From Hymenobacter duratus (GTDB taxonomy: Bacteria > Bacteroidota > Bacteroidia > Cytophagales > Hymenobacteraceae): a stretch of 64,000 bases of DNA. The stretch lies in the NCBI RefSeq assembly GCF_014698995.1, contig NZ_JACWZZ010000004.1, positions 496,001 to 560,000 of the forward strand. Reading direction: 5' to 3'. This document shows, piece by piece, positions 1 to 9,277 of the stretch (its first letter is position 1; each line of letters opens with the position of its first letter). Under the pieces are notes generated by a model, which was not told the origin of the DNA, did no database searches, and worked only from the letters and a program-made list of their open reading frames with translations. The translations under genes were made by a program, and so were the position numbers.

Positions 1-398
1 ATGGGCACGCGCACGTAGTTGAACCAGAAGCCGTGCTCCAGCCACGCCACCAGAAAAAACAGCGTCAGCAGCAGAGCCGCCCAGCCCGCCGGCAGTTTGC
101 CCACCAGCAACCGGTCGAGGAAAGTGAAGGCGCCGGCCGTAGCGGCATAGAGCAGCGCGTAGAGCAGCAGCGCATACCAGGGCACTGCAGGCATGGCCTG
201 GTAGAGCCAGGCCAGCGCGGCACCCAGCCCATGAAAGTACAGATAGAGCGTGGAAACCGGCGCAGCGGCCGTGGTACCGCGCAGAAGCTGCATAATAGCC
301 GCATCGTCGTTGGTTTCGAAGTAGCTGCCCAGACCGGTAGCTACTGCCAGCAAGAGCAGTGCCGGCAACAGCACTCGGCGAAACAGCTTACCAGCCAT
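1..398 (-). CDS. Polytopic membrane protein, C-terminus cut by window edge
   Basis: The frame is open from an ATG at 396-398 to the left edge, giving about 132 N-terminal residues. The product starts with a positively charged MAGKLFRR stretch followed by a hydrophobic helix, then a short loop containing YFETNDDAA, and then at least two more long hydrophobic segments. I do not recognise the family. The acidic loop after the first helix is reminiscent of multi-span membrane glycosyltransferases or polymerases, but that is a guess. It lies 83 bases downstream of the GT2 gene on the same strand and behind a flippase gene, so a role in surface polysaccharide assembly is inferred from context only. 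Confidence 0.55.
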   Translation of the reverse strand, partial: MAGKLFRRVLLPALLLLAVATGLGSYFETNDDAAIMQLLRGTTAAAPVSTLYLYFHGLGAALAWLYQAMPAVPWYALLLYALLYAATAGAFTFLDRLLVGKLPAGWAALLLTLFFLVAWLEHGFWFNYVRVP

Positions 399-481
399 TG
401 GTGAAATCGGGAGGAAGGATAGAACGGGTGAATTCCGGAGCAAACCTACTGGCTTAATTGATAATCGTAGTGTAGCCGCTG

Positions 482-1417
482 CTAGTTGCCAGCCAGCCGG
501 CGCAGCTGCAGATATGCGCCTATGGCGTGTTCCGGCAGCCTCGCTCCGCCTAGTTCGCGCAACAGGCTATACAGGTGCCTGGCTTGCGGCAGACTCCCGA
601 ACCGCGCCGCCTGCCTCAGCTCCCACCGTACCCGCACCGCCAGTGCTTCGCGCTCTGGCGGGGTACGGCACAGCGCCAGCGCCTTGCGGCACACCGCAAC
701 GGTAGAGGCCAGCAGCGGGTCGTGGGGGCGGTAGCCCTGCGCCGACTTAGAACGCGGATGCAGGCGCTTACGGGTCAGCACGTCGGGTTGGTAGCAGAAC
801 TGCCAGTCGCGGGAGGCGCGCACCCAGAAGTCAAAATCCTCATAGGCCAGGGTTTCGTCGTAGCCGCCCAGCGCCTGCAGCGTGGCCCGGCGCATCATCA
901 TGGAGGGGGCACTGATGAAGAACCGCCGCAGCACGTCCTCGAACACCCAGCCGGAGGCCGGACGGGGCTGCAGCTGGCCTGCCTTGTCGGGCCGATGAAA
1001 GTAGCGCTGAAACTCGCCGGCTTCGCTTATCAGCTCCAGGTTGCCGTAGAGCATGCCGTAGCTGGCATCGAGCTGCCGGAACTGCGCTACCTGCCGGGCT
1101 ACCCGCTCGGGCAGCAGAATGTCATCGGTAGCAAAGTCGATGATGTACTCGCCCTGGCTCTGGAAAAAGGCTCGATTGAACGCCGCGCAGTTGCCCACGT
1201 TTTCGGGCAGAAACACCGTTTTCCAGGCTGGCTGCGCGGCGGCATACTGGCGCAGCACCGCTACACTGCCGTCCGTGCTGCCGTCGTCCACGAGAAACAC
1301 CTCCAGCCGCGGATATGTCTGGGCCAGGATGGAATCCAGGGCCGCCGCCACAAACCGGGCGTGGTTGTGGCACAGAGCCACCACAGTAACCAACGGCAGC
1401 GAGTCGGGAGAAGGCAT
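482..1417 (-). CDS. Glycosyltransferase family 2, polysaccharide biosynthesis
   Basis: The 311-aa product begins PLVTVVALCHNHARFVAAAL, the usual GT2 N-terminus, and continues with VDDGSTDGS (nucleotide-sugar binding) and an acidic FATDDILLP motif in the position of the DXD metal site. It should transfer a sugar from a nucleotide donor to a growing glycan on the cytoplasmic face of the membrane; donor and acceptor cannot be told from sequence. The ATG at 1415-1417 was chosen because the GT2 fold begins a few residues later; the open frame extends upstream to 1780 but that part overlaps the flippase gene and shows no family features. It sits between a flippase gene and a membrane-protein gene on the same strand, probably one operon. 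Confidence 0.88.
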   Translation of the reverse strand: MPSPDSLPLVTVVALCHNHARFVAAALDSILAQTYPRLEVFLVDDGSTDGSVAVLRQYAAAQPAWKTVFLPENVGNCAAFNRAFFQSQGEYIIDFATDDILLPERVARQVAQFRQLDASYGMLYGNLELISEAGEFQRYFHRPDKAGQLQPRPASGWVFEDVLRRFFISAPSMMMRRATLQALGGYDETLAYEDFDFWVRASRDWQFCYQPDVLTRKRLHPRSKSAQGYRPHDPLLASTVAVCRKALALCRTPPEREALAVRVRWELRQAARFGSLPQARHLYSLLRELGGARLPEHAIGAYLQLRRLAGN

Positions 1418-1560
1418 AAGGGAGCGGCATGTGATGAAGCAGCAGGCAAATGTATCGTTTGGGCCCGGAAAGCGCACCGGCCACGGGTCTGCGCCGCCGT
1501 GCCTGGCAAGGTGCTCCTGCCCTTTCCCTGGCCAGCCTATCTTCCGACTCCTGGCACTGC

Positions 1561-2850
1561 TCAGCGCCAGAACCGGCGGAAATACCAGCCACACCACACC
1601 AGCAGCAGCGCGTGCCGCGCCGCCGAGGCCCACACGGCCCCCAGCAGCCCCAGCCGGGGCAGCAGCACTGCCAGAGCCGCAGCATAGAGCACCGCCGAAG
1701 CCGCCTGTACCGCCACGTAGCGCCCTACCCGTGCCTGCGCCGTCAGCACCATTACCAGGGGCCAGGCCGCAAACCGGCACCAGTCGCCGAGCAGCTGTGG
1801 GCCCAGCAGGCCGGCGGCGGCTTCAAAACGGGCCTCAAAAAGCAGCGGCAGCAGCCAGTAGCGCAAGCCATACAGCAGGCCCAGGCCGGCGGCCAGCAGC
1901 GGCACCAGCAGGCGTAGCACGGTGCGCACCCAGGCCCGCTGAGCAGCGGGCTGCGCCGATAAGGCCGCCAGCCGGGGATAATACACGCTGCTCATCACGG
2001 CCGTCATCACCATCGTGTAGTTGTCGGAGAGCTTGGCCACGGCCTGCCAGAGGTCAGTTTGGGCCAGGCTGAACTGCCGGATCAGCACTTCCCGCACCGC
2101 AAAGTCCACGGCTTTTCCGAACAGCAGCAGCCCCACCGCCATGAGCAGAAACCGGCTCAGGCCCCACAGCGCCGGGCGGCTGAGGCGGCCCGGCAGTGGC
2201 GGCAGCAGCCCGGCCTGCTTCGCCAAGGCCCAGGCGGGCAGCAGCGTGATGCCCTGCGCCAGCAGATACGCCAGCAGCGCCGTGGTAGCCGTACCACCTG
2301 CGGCCAGCACCGCCGCCACGGCAGCCGGCCCCAGCAGGCTCAGCGTCACCGTCAGGCCAATGTAGCCCCGTAGCCGGCCGGCTGCCAGCAGCACCGCCAC
2401 TAGCAGTGCATAGCCGGTAAGCAGCACGATGCCCAGCCCGAACAGCAGCAGCCAGCCGAGAGTGGGCCGAAACACCCCTACCAACGGACCAGGCACCAGC
2501 AGCATCACAACCAGCCCCAGCAGCATAGCGGCCCCGTTCAGGGCAATGGCCGCGCCCAGCCACGCCCGGTAGCGGCCCGACGCAGGCCGTAGCGGGGCCA
2601 GGTATTTCACGACGCCCACGTGCGTGCCGTCATTGGGCAGGGTCGTGAACAGGGCCATCAGGTTCTGAAAGTGCGCCAGCAGCGTGAGTCCGCCCGGCCC
2701 GCCGTATACGGCCAGCAGCTTGTTGAGCAGCAGCGCCCCCGCCGCACGGGCCAGCACACCAGCCCCGGACCCCAGCGACCCGCGCACGAAGCGCCCTACC
2801 CCCGGCGAGGCAGCAGGCTCTGTGGCAACGGAGGTTTCAGGAGGGCGCAT
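1561..2850 (-). CDS. WzxE-like O-antigen/lipid-linked oligosaccharide flippase
   Basis: A 429-aa polytopic membrane protein with about 12 hydrophobic segments. Its N-terminal LLNKLLAVYGGPGGL and the mid-protein DLWQAVAKLSDNYTMVM resemble the corresponding parts of enterobacterial WzxE as I remember them, placing it in the MOP exporter superfamily. The role is to flip undecaprenyl-linked oligosaccharide across the inner membrane for polymerisation outside. The ATG at 2848-2850 starts MRPPETSV; the open frame runs upstream to 2910 without family similarity. A TACTTTTG box on the minus strand (2856-2863) lies directly ahead of this ATG. It is followed by the GT2 gene after 143 bases. The exact oligosaccharide is unknown. 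Confidence 0.82.
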   Translation of the reverse strand: MRPPETSVATEPAASPGVGRFVRGSLGSGAGVLARAAGALLLNKLLAVYGGPGGLTLLAHFQNLMALFTTLPNDGTHVGVVKYLAPLRPASGRYRAWLGAAIALNGAAMLLGLVVMLLVPGPLVGVFRPTLGWLLLFGLGIVLLTGYALLVAVLLAAGRLRGYIGLTVTLSLLGPAAVAAVLAAGGTATTALLAYLLAQGITLLPAWALAKQAGLLPPLPGRLSRPALWGLSRFLLMAVGLLLFGKAVDFAVREVLIRQFSLAQTDLWQAVAKLSDNYTMVMTAVMSSVYYPRLAALSAQPAAQRAWVRTVLRLLVPLLAAGLGLLYGLRYWLLPLLFEARFEAAAGLLGPQLLGDWCRFAAWPLVMVLTAQARVGRYVAVQAASAVLYAAALAVLLPRLGLLGAVWASAARHALLLVWCGWYFRRFWR

Positions 2851-2855
2851 GGCCG

Positions 2856-2863
2856 CAAAAGTA
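2856..2863 (-). promoter_or_regulatory. Possible -7 promoter box for the flippase operon
   Basis: TACTTTTG on the minus strand matches the Bacteroidota -7 consensus TAnnTTTG. It is only 5 bases from the chosen ATG, which would make the transcript leaderless or nearly so. I see no convincing -33 TTTG at the expected distance, so this is weak. Confidence 0.3.
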
Positions 2864-3071
2864 GCGGAAGCCGCGGCAGTGTCCGGCGCACAGGAGCCCA
2901 AGCGGCACAAGCGGCAGCTGTTCCCGCGTGCTGCCGAAGCCCACGCCGGCCACCTTACGCATGGTGTGCCGGGCCGGCCGGGTGGCGACCTGGCGTCGGT
3001 AGCAGTTCAGGCGCTATTCTGCAGCCATACCCGGCCTTCTGCCGTACATTGGCCCAGCCTTCACTTGTTCT

Positions 3072-4271
3072 ATGGAACCTTCTGCCTCCTCTGCTGTCGA
3101 TTCGGCTGCCGACACCGCCCCGCTGCACCCCGACGATGAAAAGCACAACTCAATTGCCGACCGCGCCGATACGCGGCTGGCCCGGGAAGCACACGTAGGC
3201 CAGCGGCCGGGCACGCTCACCATCCGGGCCGGCGCCATGACCCCTCGCCTGTTTCTGCTTTCTTACGACGAAGGCTCGTGCACGGAGCAGGAATACTCGG
3301 ACTACGATGAGCTGTGGCGCTTTTTTTCCACGCATCCGGAGTTGCGGCACTGGATTGATGTCCGGGGCTACAACAACTTGCCGCTCATGGAGCGCATTAT
3401 GCAGGATTTCGACCTGCACCCGCTGCAGATGGAGGATGTGCTCGGCGACTATCAGCGGGCCAAAGTGGACGTGTTCGGTGACAACCGCCTGTTTCTGGTC
3501 TCGCGCATGACCGAGTTTACCAAGCTGCTCGAAATCGACGATGACCAGCTGTCCATTTTCACCGGCCCCAACTACGTTCTCACGTTTCAGGACGACTACA
3601 ACGACTGCCTCGATACCGTGCGGCAGCGCATCCGCTCGGGCTACAGCCAGATCAAGCGCAAGCCGCCGCTCTACCTCGCCTACGCCCTCACCGATGTGGT
3701 GCTCGACCAGTACTACCCAACCATGGCAGCCATCGGCGACTATGTTGAGCGGCTCGAAGACCGGATTCTGCAGGACCGCCCCGACCGGCGGGTGCTGAGC
3801 CGCATTCTGCGCATGAAGAAGGACATCATCCGGTTCCGCCGCTTTGTGTACCCGGAGCGGGAGAAAATTGCGGAGATTCTGCGCATGCCCGATGACGTTG
3901 TGCCCGAGGAAATGAAGGTCTACTTCCGCGACTGTTACGACCACGCCATTCAGGCCCTGGATCTGGCTGAAAGCTACCGCGAATCGGTGACGAGCCTGGT
4001 GGAGCTGTTTATGTCGAACCAGAGCAACCGCATGAACGAGGTAATGAAGGTGCTGACTATTATCAGCTCCATCTTCATTCCGCTCAGCTTTGTGGTGGGC
4101 CTGTACGGCATGAATTTTCAGCGCGAAAACCCACACGGGGGCATCAACTACCTCAATATGCCCGAGCTCTACAGCCCCTGGGGCTACCCTATTCTGCTCG
4201 CTATTCTGGCCGTTATTGTGATGTTTCAGCTCCTGTATTTCTACCGCAAAGGCTGGCTGACCAACAGGTGA
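3072..4271 (+). CDS. corA: CorA-family magnesium/cobalt transporter
   Basis: The 399-aa product ends with the CorA signature: a first transmembrane helix closing with YGMNF (the GMN selectivity-filter motif), a short periplasmic loop, and a second helix ending in basic residues (FYRKGWLTNR). The long N-terminal part is the cytosolic alpha/beta and stalk-helix domain. CorA forms a homopentameric channel for Mg2+ in the inner membrane. The ATG at 3072 gives a 50-60 residue polar leader (to about RPGTLTIRAG) longer than in many CorA proteins, so a start further in, such as the ATG at 3237, is possible. It is convergent with the NadR-like gene. Confidence 0.93.
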   Translation: MEPSASSAVDSAADTAPLHPDDEKHNSIADRADTRLAREAHVGQRPGTLTIRAGAMTPRLFLLSYDEGSCTEQEYSDYDELWRFFSTHPELRHWIDVRGYNNLPLMERIMQDFDLHPLQMEDVLGDYQRAKVDVFGDNRLFLVSRMTEFTKLLEIDDDQLSIFTGPNYVLTFQDDYNDCLDTVRQRIRSGYSQIKRKPPLYLAYALTDVVLDQYYPTMAAIGDYVERLEDRILQDRPDRRVLSRILRMKKDIIRFRRFVYPEREKIAEILRMPDDVVPEEMKVYFRDCYDHAIQALDLAESYRESVTSLVELFMSNQSNRMNEVMKVLTIISSIFIPLSFVVGLYGMNFQRENPHGGINYLNMPELYSPWGYPILLAILAVIVMFQLLYFYRKGWLTNR

Positions 4272-4282
4272 CGTGGTGGAGT

Positions 4283-4322
4283 GGCAGGATGGTAGAGTCG
4301 TTGATTGAGCCGTTATCCTGCC
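4283..4322. terminator. Weak hairpin between convergent genes
   Basis: GGCAGGAT at 4283-4290 pairs with ATCCTGCC at 4315-4322 around a 24-base loop in the gap between corA and the NadR-like gene. There is no U-tract directly after it, so function as a terminator is doubtful. A fragment of the repeat found at 30636-30732 follows at 4348-4359. Confidence 0.25.
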
Positions 4323-4406
4323 AGGCTGTGTCCAAAGCGCCAAAACGGTCATGCTGAGCGGGTAGCAAACAACTTTTCAGGCACCGTCTGATCCACTACT
4401 CCGCTT

Positions 4407-5561
4407 TCAGCCCCATTTGCGCGGGTCGGCGGCCGTGACGGCGGCGTGCTGGGGCTGGCCAAGTACGGCGTACACCTGCTGCAGCCGCTCTTCCACGGTG
4501 CCCGTGAGCAACGTATACGGAATCTGCAGCATGTCGAGCTGCATGGCTACCATGCCGTGGTGGAAGTCGCGCAGTGCCTCCGGGTCGCGCCAGCCATCGT
4601 CTTCATACGGAATGTCGGGGGCACACAAAAAGGTATGAAAGTAGCGCTGCCGGCACTCAGCGGCCAGGGCCAATAGCTCAGGCGCACAGCGGGCATAATA
4701 GAAGTAGGAAAACTGCGCCGTAGTGGCAGCATTGGTATCCACGAACAGGAAGTGCCGGGCGTGCGGCACGGCCTCATCTTCCAGCTCGCGGTGCCGGTGC
4801 GCGATGTACAGCAGGTCGTCGAAGTCGGTGGCGCCGTTTTTCTCTTCGTGCAGCGTGCGGCCATACTCGTGCACCCACACCGTGCCGTAAGCCGCGGCCA
4901 GCGCCTTGCTCAGCGTCGATTTGCCCGTGCTTTCGGCCCCCATCAGCACAACCTTCCGGATGAACTGCGCTGAGTGGAAATGCGCCTGCACAACCGGATG
5001 CAGAAACTCCGCGTGCCCATACAGGTCGTCCCGAATCTGCGTGCCGGAAATGGGCACGGCCGTCCGGGGTGGGTCCACGGCCACATACTCGGCCCCGATA
5101 TGCGCCGCGAAGCCCGGTCCGTATGCTTCGGAAGAAAACACCACGTCGGGCTGCAGCGGCTGCTGCCGGAGCCAGCGCCGCACAAATTCGCGCTGGGTGT
5201 AGTCGTCGGCATCGTTGGGCGGCACAGGCAGCTGGCCCACCGGCAGGGCCACCACGTGCAGCACGGCGCTTCCGATACGCGGCGGCGTGCCAGGGTCTGC
5301 CCCTGCCGGAGTATAGATCTGCCGAATCCAGCCAGCCCGAGTTTCAGCGTCCATGGTGGCCGGGTCGGGGTTGGAATATACCAGCACATATAGGTCCTGC
5401 ACCTGAGCGGCAGCCTGCTCAAGCAGTACTTGGTGGCCTTTGTGGAAGGGCAGAAACTTTCCCACAACCAAGCCAATGGGCCAGCGGGACGCAGAAGTAA
5501 CAGAAGAGGCCAAGCAGAAAAAGTTGAAAACGGCATGCTTTGCTGCCGCCTGGTAGTGCAA
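4407..5561 (-). CDS. nadR: NadR-like NMN adenylyltransferase / nicotinamide riboside kinase
   Basis: Two domains are visible. The N-terminal half has GKFLPFHKGH, the nucleotidyltransferase (H/T)xGH motif, and ISGTQIRDD, the ISGTxxR motif of NMN adenylyltransferases. The C-terminal half has a Walker A GAESTGKST and reads like the ribosylnicotinamide kinase domain of NadR. Together they would salvage nicotinamide riboside to NMN and NAD in the cytosol. There is no in-frame ATG before the first motif: the open frame begins at a TTG at 5561 (384 aa), and another TTG occurs at 5513 (368 aa). There is no N-terminal helix-turn-helix, so it should lack the repressor role of the enterobacterial protein. 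Confidence 0.85.
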   Translation of the reverse strand: MHYQAAAKHAVFNFFCLASSVTSASRWPIGLVVGKFLPFHKGHQVLLEQAAAQVQDLYVLVYSNPDPATMDAETRAGWIRQIYTPAGADPGTPPRIGSAVLHVVALPVGQLPVPPNDADDYTQREFVRRWLRQQPLQPDVVFSSEAYGPGFAAHIGAEYVAVDPPRTAVPISGTQIRDDLYGHAEFLHPVVQAHFHSAQFIRKVVLMGAESTGKSTLSKALAAAYGTVWVHEYGRTLHEEKNGATDFDDLLYIAHRHRELEDEAVPHARHFLFVDTNAATTAQFSYFYYARCAPELLALAAECRQRYFHTFLCAPDIPYEDDGWRDPEALRDFHHGMVAMQLDMLQIPYTLLTGTVEERLQQVYAVLGQPQHAAVTAADPRKWG

Positions 5562-5618
5562 ATGAAGGAGTCTATCCGCCTCAAGGTACTCAGTTTGGCC
5601 ACAGCTCAGCAGCCCGCC

Positions 5619-8360
5619 TTACTTGAGTTCCAGCGACGTGCGGCGAAGTTCGGGGCCGATGGTGCGGTAGAGATGGTAGGTTTTGGTCGTTGCTTCGTAT
5701 TCAAGTCCGATTTCCGGGGCGCTGCTGTCGAAGGGCTGGCCACCCAGCAGCCGCCCCAGCCGGTCATAAACGTAGGCTTTGCCAGGTCCGGGCTCGGTCA
5801 GCACATACACTCGCTGCTCCGCGCCGAAATCAAAGAACTGCACGGGCTTCTGGCCCGAAGTCAGGAATTTCTGGCCCAGCAGCTTCCGGCCCGTGGGGTC
5901 GAACAGATCCAACTGCCCTCCTTCTTCGCGGGCCACCACGTAGGAGCGTCGCCGCTGATCCGGAATAAGCCGGAAAACCGAGCTGCGGCTCCAGGTAGCC
6001 ACACGGCTGCGCCCTACTACGTCGCCGGCCAGCGAAAACGTGACCCGCTCCCCATGCTGGTTCACGACCGTAATGCGGGTACGGTTGAGCGTCGGGCCCA
6101 CCGTTTCGGCCAGTGCCTCGCTTTGCAGCCGTGCCCCCAAGCTGATGGGAAACCCCGGATAGACGCCGCCCTGCTGATCGAAGGCATACACGTAGCCATT
6201 TTCGAGTAGCACCACCACCACGTCGCGCCCACCCACTACTAAGTACAGCGGCGGCGCAGCAAGGTTGAAGTCGAGGCGCTTGGGCAGCCAGTTGGGGTAG
6301 GCATTGCCTTTGGTGTCGTAGAGAAACAGGTTGCCACCACCGCCCGTCACCAGGAGGCGCGGGGCTCCGAATGCTCCGACCGGCGACACACTCAGGCCAC
6401 TGGCCCGCACTGAATCGGGCAGATTGAGGGGAAACGTCGGCGTGGAGCGGCCCTGCTCGTCCAGGAAGTGGAGCTGGCTGGGAGTGGCCAGCAGATACCC
6501 CGAGCGGCCGGCTACCGTCTGGCGCTGAATCCGCCCGACGACCGGACCAGCCAGCGTATCAGACCAGGCCACCACGTTTTCGGGCGTGATATAGTGCAGC
6601 ACCTGCGCCGCATCCTGCACCAGCACGCCGGGCCGCGTGGCCCCTGCCACCGAAACCAGCGTGGGAGAACCAGACAGGGGCGTTTTGAACGCCAGCAGGC
6701 TGCCGGTACCGATGCTGCCCTGCGGACGGGCTACGGCGGGCCCTACCAGCGGGTGACGCAGCAGCAGCTGGGTGAAATACTGGGCACCGGTTTCGGCTTC
6801 GTTAGCGGCCGGCACAAACTGCAGGGCCACCTGCGGAAAACGCTTGAACAGCGACTCATTGCGCAACAGCCCGGCCCGACGCTCTTCCACTAGTCCGCGC
6901 AACAGCAGGTTCCAGGCGTTGCGGGTATCCAGCACCACGCTCAGGCGAGCCAACGGCTGGGTTTCCTGCAGAAAGGACACCTGCGTGGGCGAACGGGCCC
7001 ACACCTGTCCGGCCACCACGTCCTGCAGCCAGGTGCGCAGCGCCGCCGCATCATCTCCGAAAACCACGTAATTGCCAACTACGGCCATTGTTGGCTGCCG
7101 GAAACCGGCGAACAAGGGCCCCAGTAGCCGGGCCGGCAGCTCCGGCACGCCCATCTGATATATCTGGTAGCTCCCGACCCGTTCAAACGACGGGCTGGCT
7201 CCTACTACCCGGCGCAGCTGGCCCAGCAGAATGGCCTGCCGCGCCGGTTGCGCGCACCACACCACGGCCAGCCGCCCCGGACTGACGCGGGCCGAAGCCG
7301 GGGCCAGATACGCCAGCGCCGCTTCCTTGCTCATGCCGGCCGTCAGGCTGTCGAGGAGCGGGTTGATGCTGGCAGCGAGTGAATCAGTAGTAGCGGCCGG
7401 ACGGGCACCGCGCAGTACGCGGGCCTCCCCAATACCCAAGTGCACCAGTAGTGCAGTTCGCAGGCTTAGCACGTCGGCCATGCGCAGGCGCTGGGCCGGC
7501 TGGCCGCGCAGCTGCTCGTGCAGGCTCCCGGCAGTGGTTTCCGGATTTGCAAATCCGCTGAAGACCACCTTATTGCCCGCCAGCTTCATCTCTAGTTGCC
7601 CATCAAGCACCAGACTGGTTACGCTCCCGATTCCCGGCACTACGTCGGCACGGAAGAACACGCCCAGCAATTGCGGTAGGCGACGGTAGTTGATAAGCAG
7701 CGTGGCGTCTACATCGCGCAGCCGGAAAAAGTCAGTGTTCTGGAAGTCGGCCGCGACGCTGGGCTGCTCGGGTGCAGCCAAACGGCGCACTACTGCTTCT
7801 ACCAGCCCCGGATTAGGGCTCATCACCAAATGGTTGCGGTGGTTGAGAAACGTAATACCTCGGCCGGTACCCACCTCGCTGATTTCGGTGAGCAGCGCGC
7901 CTTCATACTCACGGGTCCGGACCCGAAACTGGGGGTCGCGGCTCAGTGCGTCTACAAGGCTGCGCACCTGCCGGTATTCGCGCACACTGCCAATGGGCAG
8001 CTGCAGCAGCACATCAAAGCGCCCCTGGCCAGTGACGTGCACCGAAGTCAGCACTTTTTTGCGACCCAGAAAGCGCATCAGCACGTTGCGGGAGCCAGTG
8101 AGGCTATCAATCAGTACTACGGTATTTTCCAGGCCCTGGAAGTAGCGCACGGTGGTCAGGTTGTCCCAGACCTGGGTTTCCTTGAGGTGGCGTACCAGCG
8201 TTGGATGGTCGCGGGTAGCGGCCACTAGCACCGCATCGTCGGGCACCAGCGCCCAAGGGTCGACGGGCACGGCCGCCACAGTACGGCGGTAGTACACGTA
8301 CGACGCCAGCGACGCCAGCAGAAACAGACCCGTAAGAAATACCAGTAGCTTTTTGGACAT
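5619..8360 (-). CDS. Large membrane-anchored envelope protein, function unknown
   Basis: A 913-aa protein starting MSKKLLVFLTGLFLLASLAS, a signal anchor followed by a short YYRR patch. Residues from about 30 to 500 form a soluble region with WALVPDDAVLVAAT near its start, reminiscent of DUF3352-type proteins but not clearly assignable. The last 300 residues contain repeated strands such as LLVTGGGGNLFLYDTKGNAYP and VYAFDQQGGVYPGFP that look like beta-propeller blades of the PQQ-like type. The ATG at 8358-8360 is preferred over the frame opening at 8387 because that one overlaps the likely -7 box (8385-8392). It is a single gene; orientation of the bulk outside the membrane is inferred. Confidence 0.7.
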   Translation of the reverse strand: MSKKLLVFLTGLFLLASLASYVYYRRTVAAVPVDPWALVPDDAVLVAATRDHPTLVRHLKETQVWDNLTTVRYFQGLENTVVLIDSLTGSRNVLMRFLGRKKVLTSVHVTGQGRFDVLLQLPIGSVREYRQVRSLVDALSRDPQFRVRTREYEGALLTEISEVGTGRGITFLNHRNHLVMSPNPGLVEAVVRRLAAPEQPSVAADFQNTDFFRLRDVDATLLINYRRLPQLLGVFFRADVVPGIGSVTSLVLDGQLEMKLAGNKVVFSGFANPETTAGSLHEQLRGQPAQRLRMADVLSLRTALLVHLGIGEARVLRGARPAATTDSLAASINPLLDSLTAGMSKEAALAYLAPASARVSPGRLAVVWCAQPARQAILLGQLRRVVGASPSFERVGSYQIYQMGVPELPARLLGPLFAGFRQPTMAVVGNYVVFGDDAAALRTWLQDVVAGQVWARSPTQVSFLQETQPLARLSVVLDTRNAWNLLLRGLVEERRAGLLRNESLFKRFPQVALQFVPAANEAETGAQYFTQLLLRHPLVGPAVARPQGSIGTGSLLAFKTPLSGSPTLVSVAGATRPGVLVQDAAQVLHYITPENVVAWSDTLAGPVVGRIQRQTVAGRSGYLLATPSQLHFLDEQGRSTPTFPLNLPDSVRASGLSVSPVGAFGAPRLLVTGGGGNLFLYDTKGNAYPNWLPKRLDFNLAAPPLYLVVGGRDVVVVLLENGYVYAFDQQGGVYPGFPISLGARLQSEALAETVGPTLNRTRITVVNQHGERVTFSLAGDVVGRSRVATWSRSSVFRLIPDQRRRSYVVAREEGGQLDLFDPTGRKLLGQKFLTSGQKPVQFFDFGAEQRVYVLTEPGPGKAYVYDRLGRLLGGQPFDSSAPEIGLEYEATTKTYHLYRTIGPELRRTSLELK

Positions 8361-8384
8361 GCAAGGGTGCCGGTGGGCGGGCGG

Positions 8385-8392
8385 CAAAAATA
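8385..8392 (-). promoter_or_regulatory. -7 promoter box for the 913-aa envelope protein gene
   Basis: TATTTTTG on the minus strand matches TAnnTTTG, 24 bases ahead of the ATG at 8360. The -33 region about 20 bases upstream is only TTTC-like. Its position argues for the downstream start codon. Confidence 0.45.
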
Positions 8393-8575
8393 GCTATTCG
8401 GAAGCAGGTGACAGAAACCCTGGCCGTAATACGGCAGAAGGCTAGTCTACGCCTACTATTTCACTGGCTACTATTGAAATTCAGAAGCAGATTGGCTACA
8501 ACAGCTACTACCGATGCCCGGCCTAGTTGCCGCTTAAGCGCTGGAGCTCAACCGAAAACTGCTTACCTTCAAGGC

Positions 8576-9223
8576 ATGGCTTCACGATGGAAAGCTTTGC
8601 CGGTTTCTGCCTCTACCCAACCTTTGGGCGGGGCACAGGTACGCCCTTCATCCTGCCGCAAAGCCGGACTGCTGGCGTGTGCCCCACTTTTACTCCTGAC
8701 GACAGCCTGCTTCGAACTGCGCGACCCGGAGCCAGCGGCCGCCGCCAGCGACTGGCTTCCGCCCACCCAGATTGATATTCTGCTGGCCAACTTTACTACG
8801 GCTGTGCAAACGCTGAACGTGGTAAACTATGAGCGGACGTTTACCGGGCCACAGTACCGCTTCATTCCCGATCCTACGGCGGCCGGTACCGCTACCACGC
8901 TGTTTGCCAACTGGAGCGTGAACGAGGAGCGTGACTACCTGAACGGCCTGCGCCGCCGCTCCCCAGCCAGCGGCCAGAACCAACTCACGCTCAGCAGCCG
9001 CCGCGACCAGTTTTTCACGGCCGATTCGGCAGAGGTTTCTGCGCTGTATCAACTAAAAATCACGCAGACTGATACGGCTTTCCGGGCGACGGTGCTGGAA
9101 GGCAACATCCGGCTGCTGGTGCGCCGCCGCAACAATGAGTGGAAAATAGCCAGTTGGCGCGACCAGCGTACGTCTAACACCATGTGCTGGACGGACTTGA
9201 AAAAGTATTTTATTCGCAACTAG
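8576..9223 (+). CDS. Lipoprotein of unknown function (paralogue of next gene)
   Basis: The 215-aa product has an N-terminal region with a hydrophobic core and lipobox LLTTACF (lipidated Cys45 from this start). The mature part is small and mixed alpha/beta, beginning with a region of alternating hydrophobics (IDILLANFTTAVQTLNVVNYER) and ending WKIASWRDQRTS. The plan resembles an NTF2-like or SnoaL-like fold, but this is only a visual impression. The ATG at 8576 is chosen because sequence upstream of it in the same frame has no signal-peptide features. The next gene, 54 bases on, has the same plan and a similar ending. Confidence 0.7.
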   Translation: MASRWKALPVSASTQPLGGAQVRPSSCRKAGLLACAPLLLLTTACFELRDPEPAAAASDWLPPTQIDILLANFTTAVQTLNVVNYERTFTGPQYRFIPDPTAAGTATTLFANWSVNEERDYLNGLRRRSPASGQNQLTLSSRRDQFFTADSAEVSALYQLKITQTDTAFRATVLEGNIRLLVRRRNNEWKIASWRDQRTSNTMCWTDLKKYFIRN

Positions 9224-9277
9224 CAACGCCGTACTGCTGAGCTTGCTGAAGTTTGACGGGGAATTCTACGCTTTCCA

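Noticed and set aside
1119..2072. 317-aa plus-strand open frame opposite the GT2 and flippase genes
   Set aside because: Its translation is Pro/Ala/Arg low complexity and it runs across two real minus-strand genes.
3150..4352. 400-aa open frame on the minus strand opposite corA
   Set aside because: Antisense shadow of a clear CorA gene; the His/Val/Gln-rich translation has no family features.
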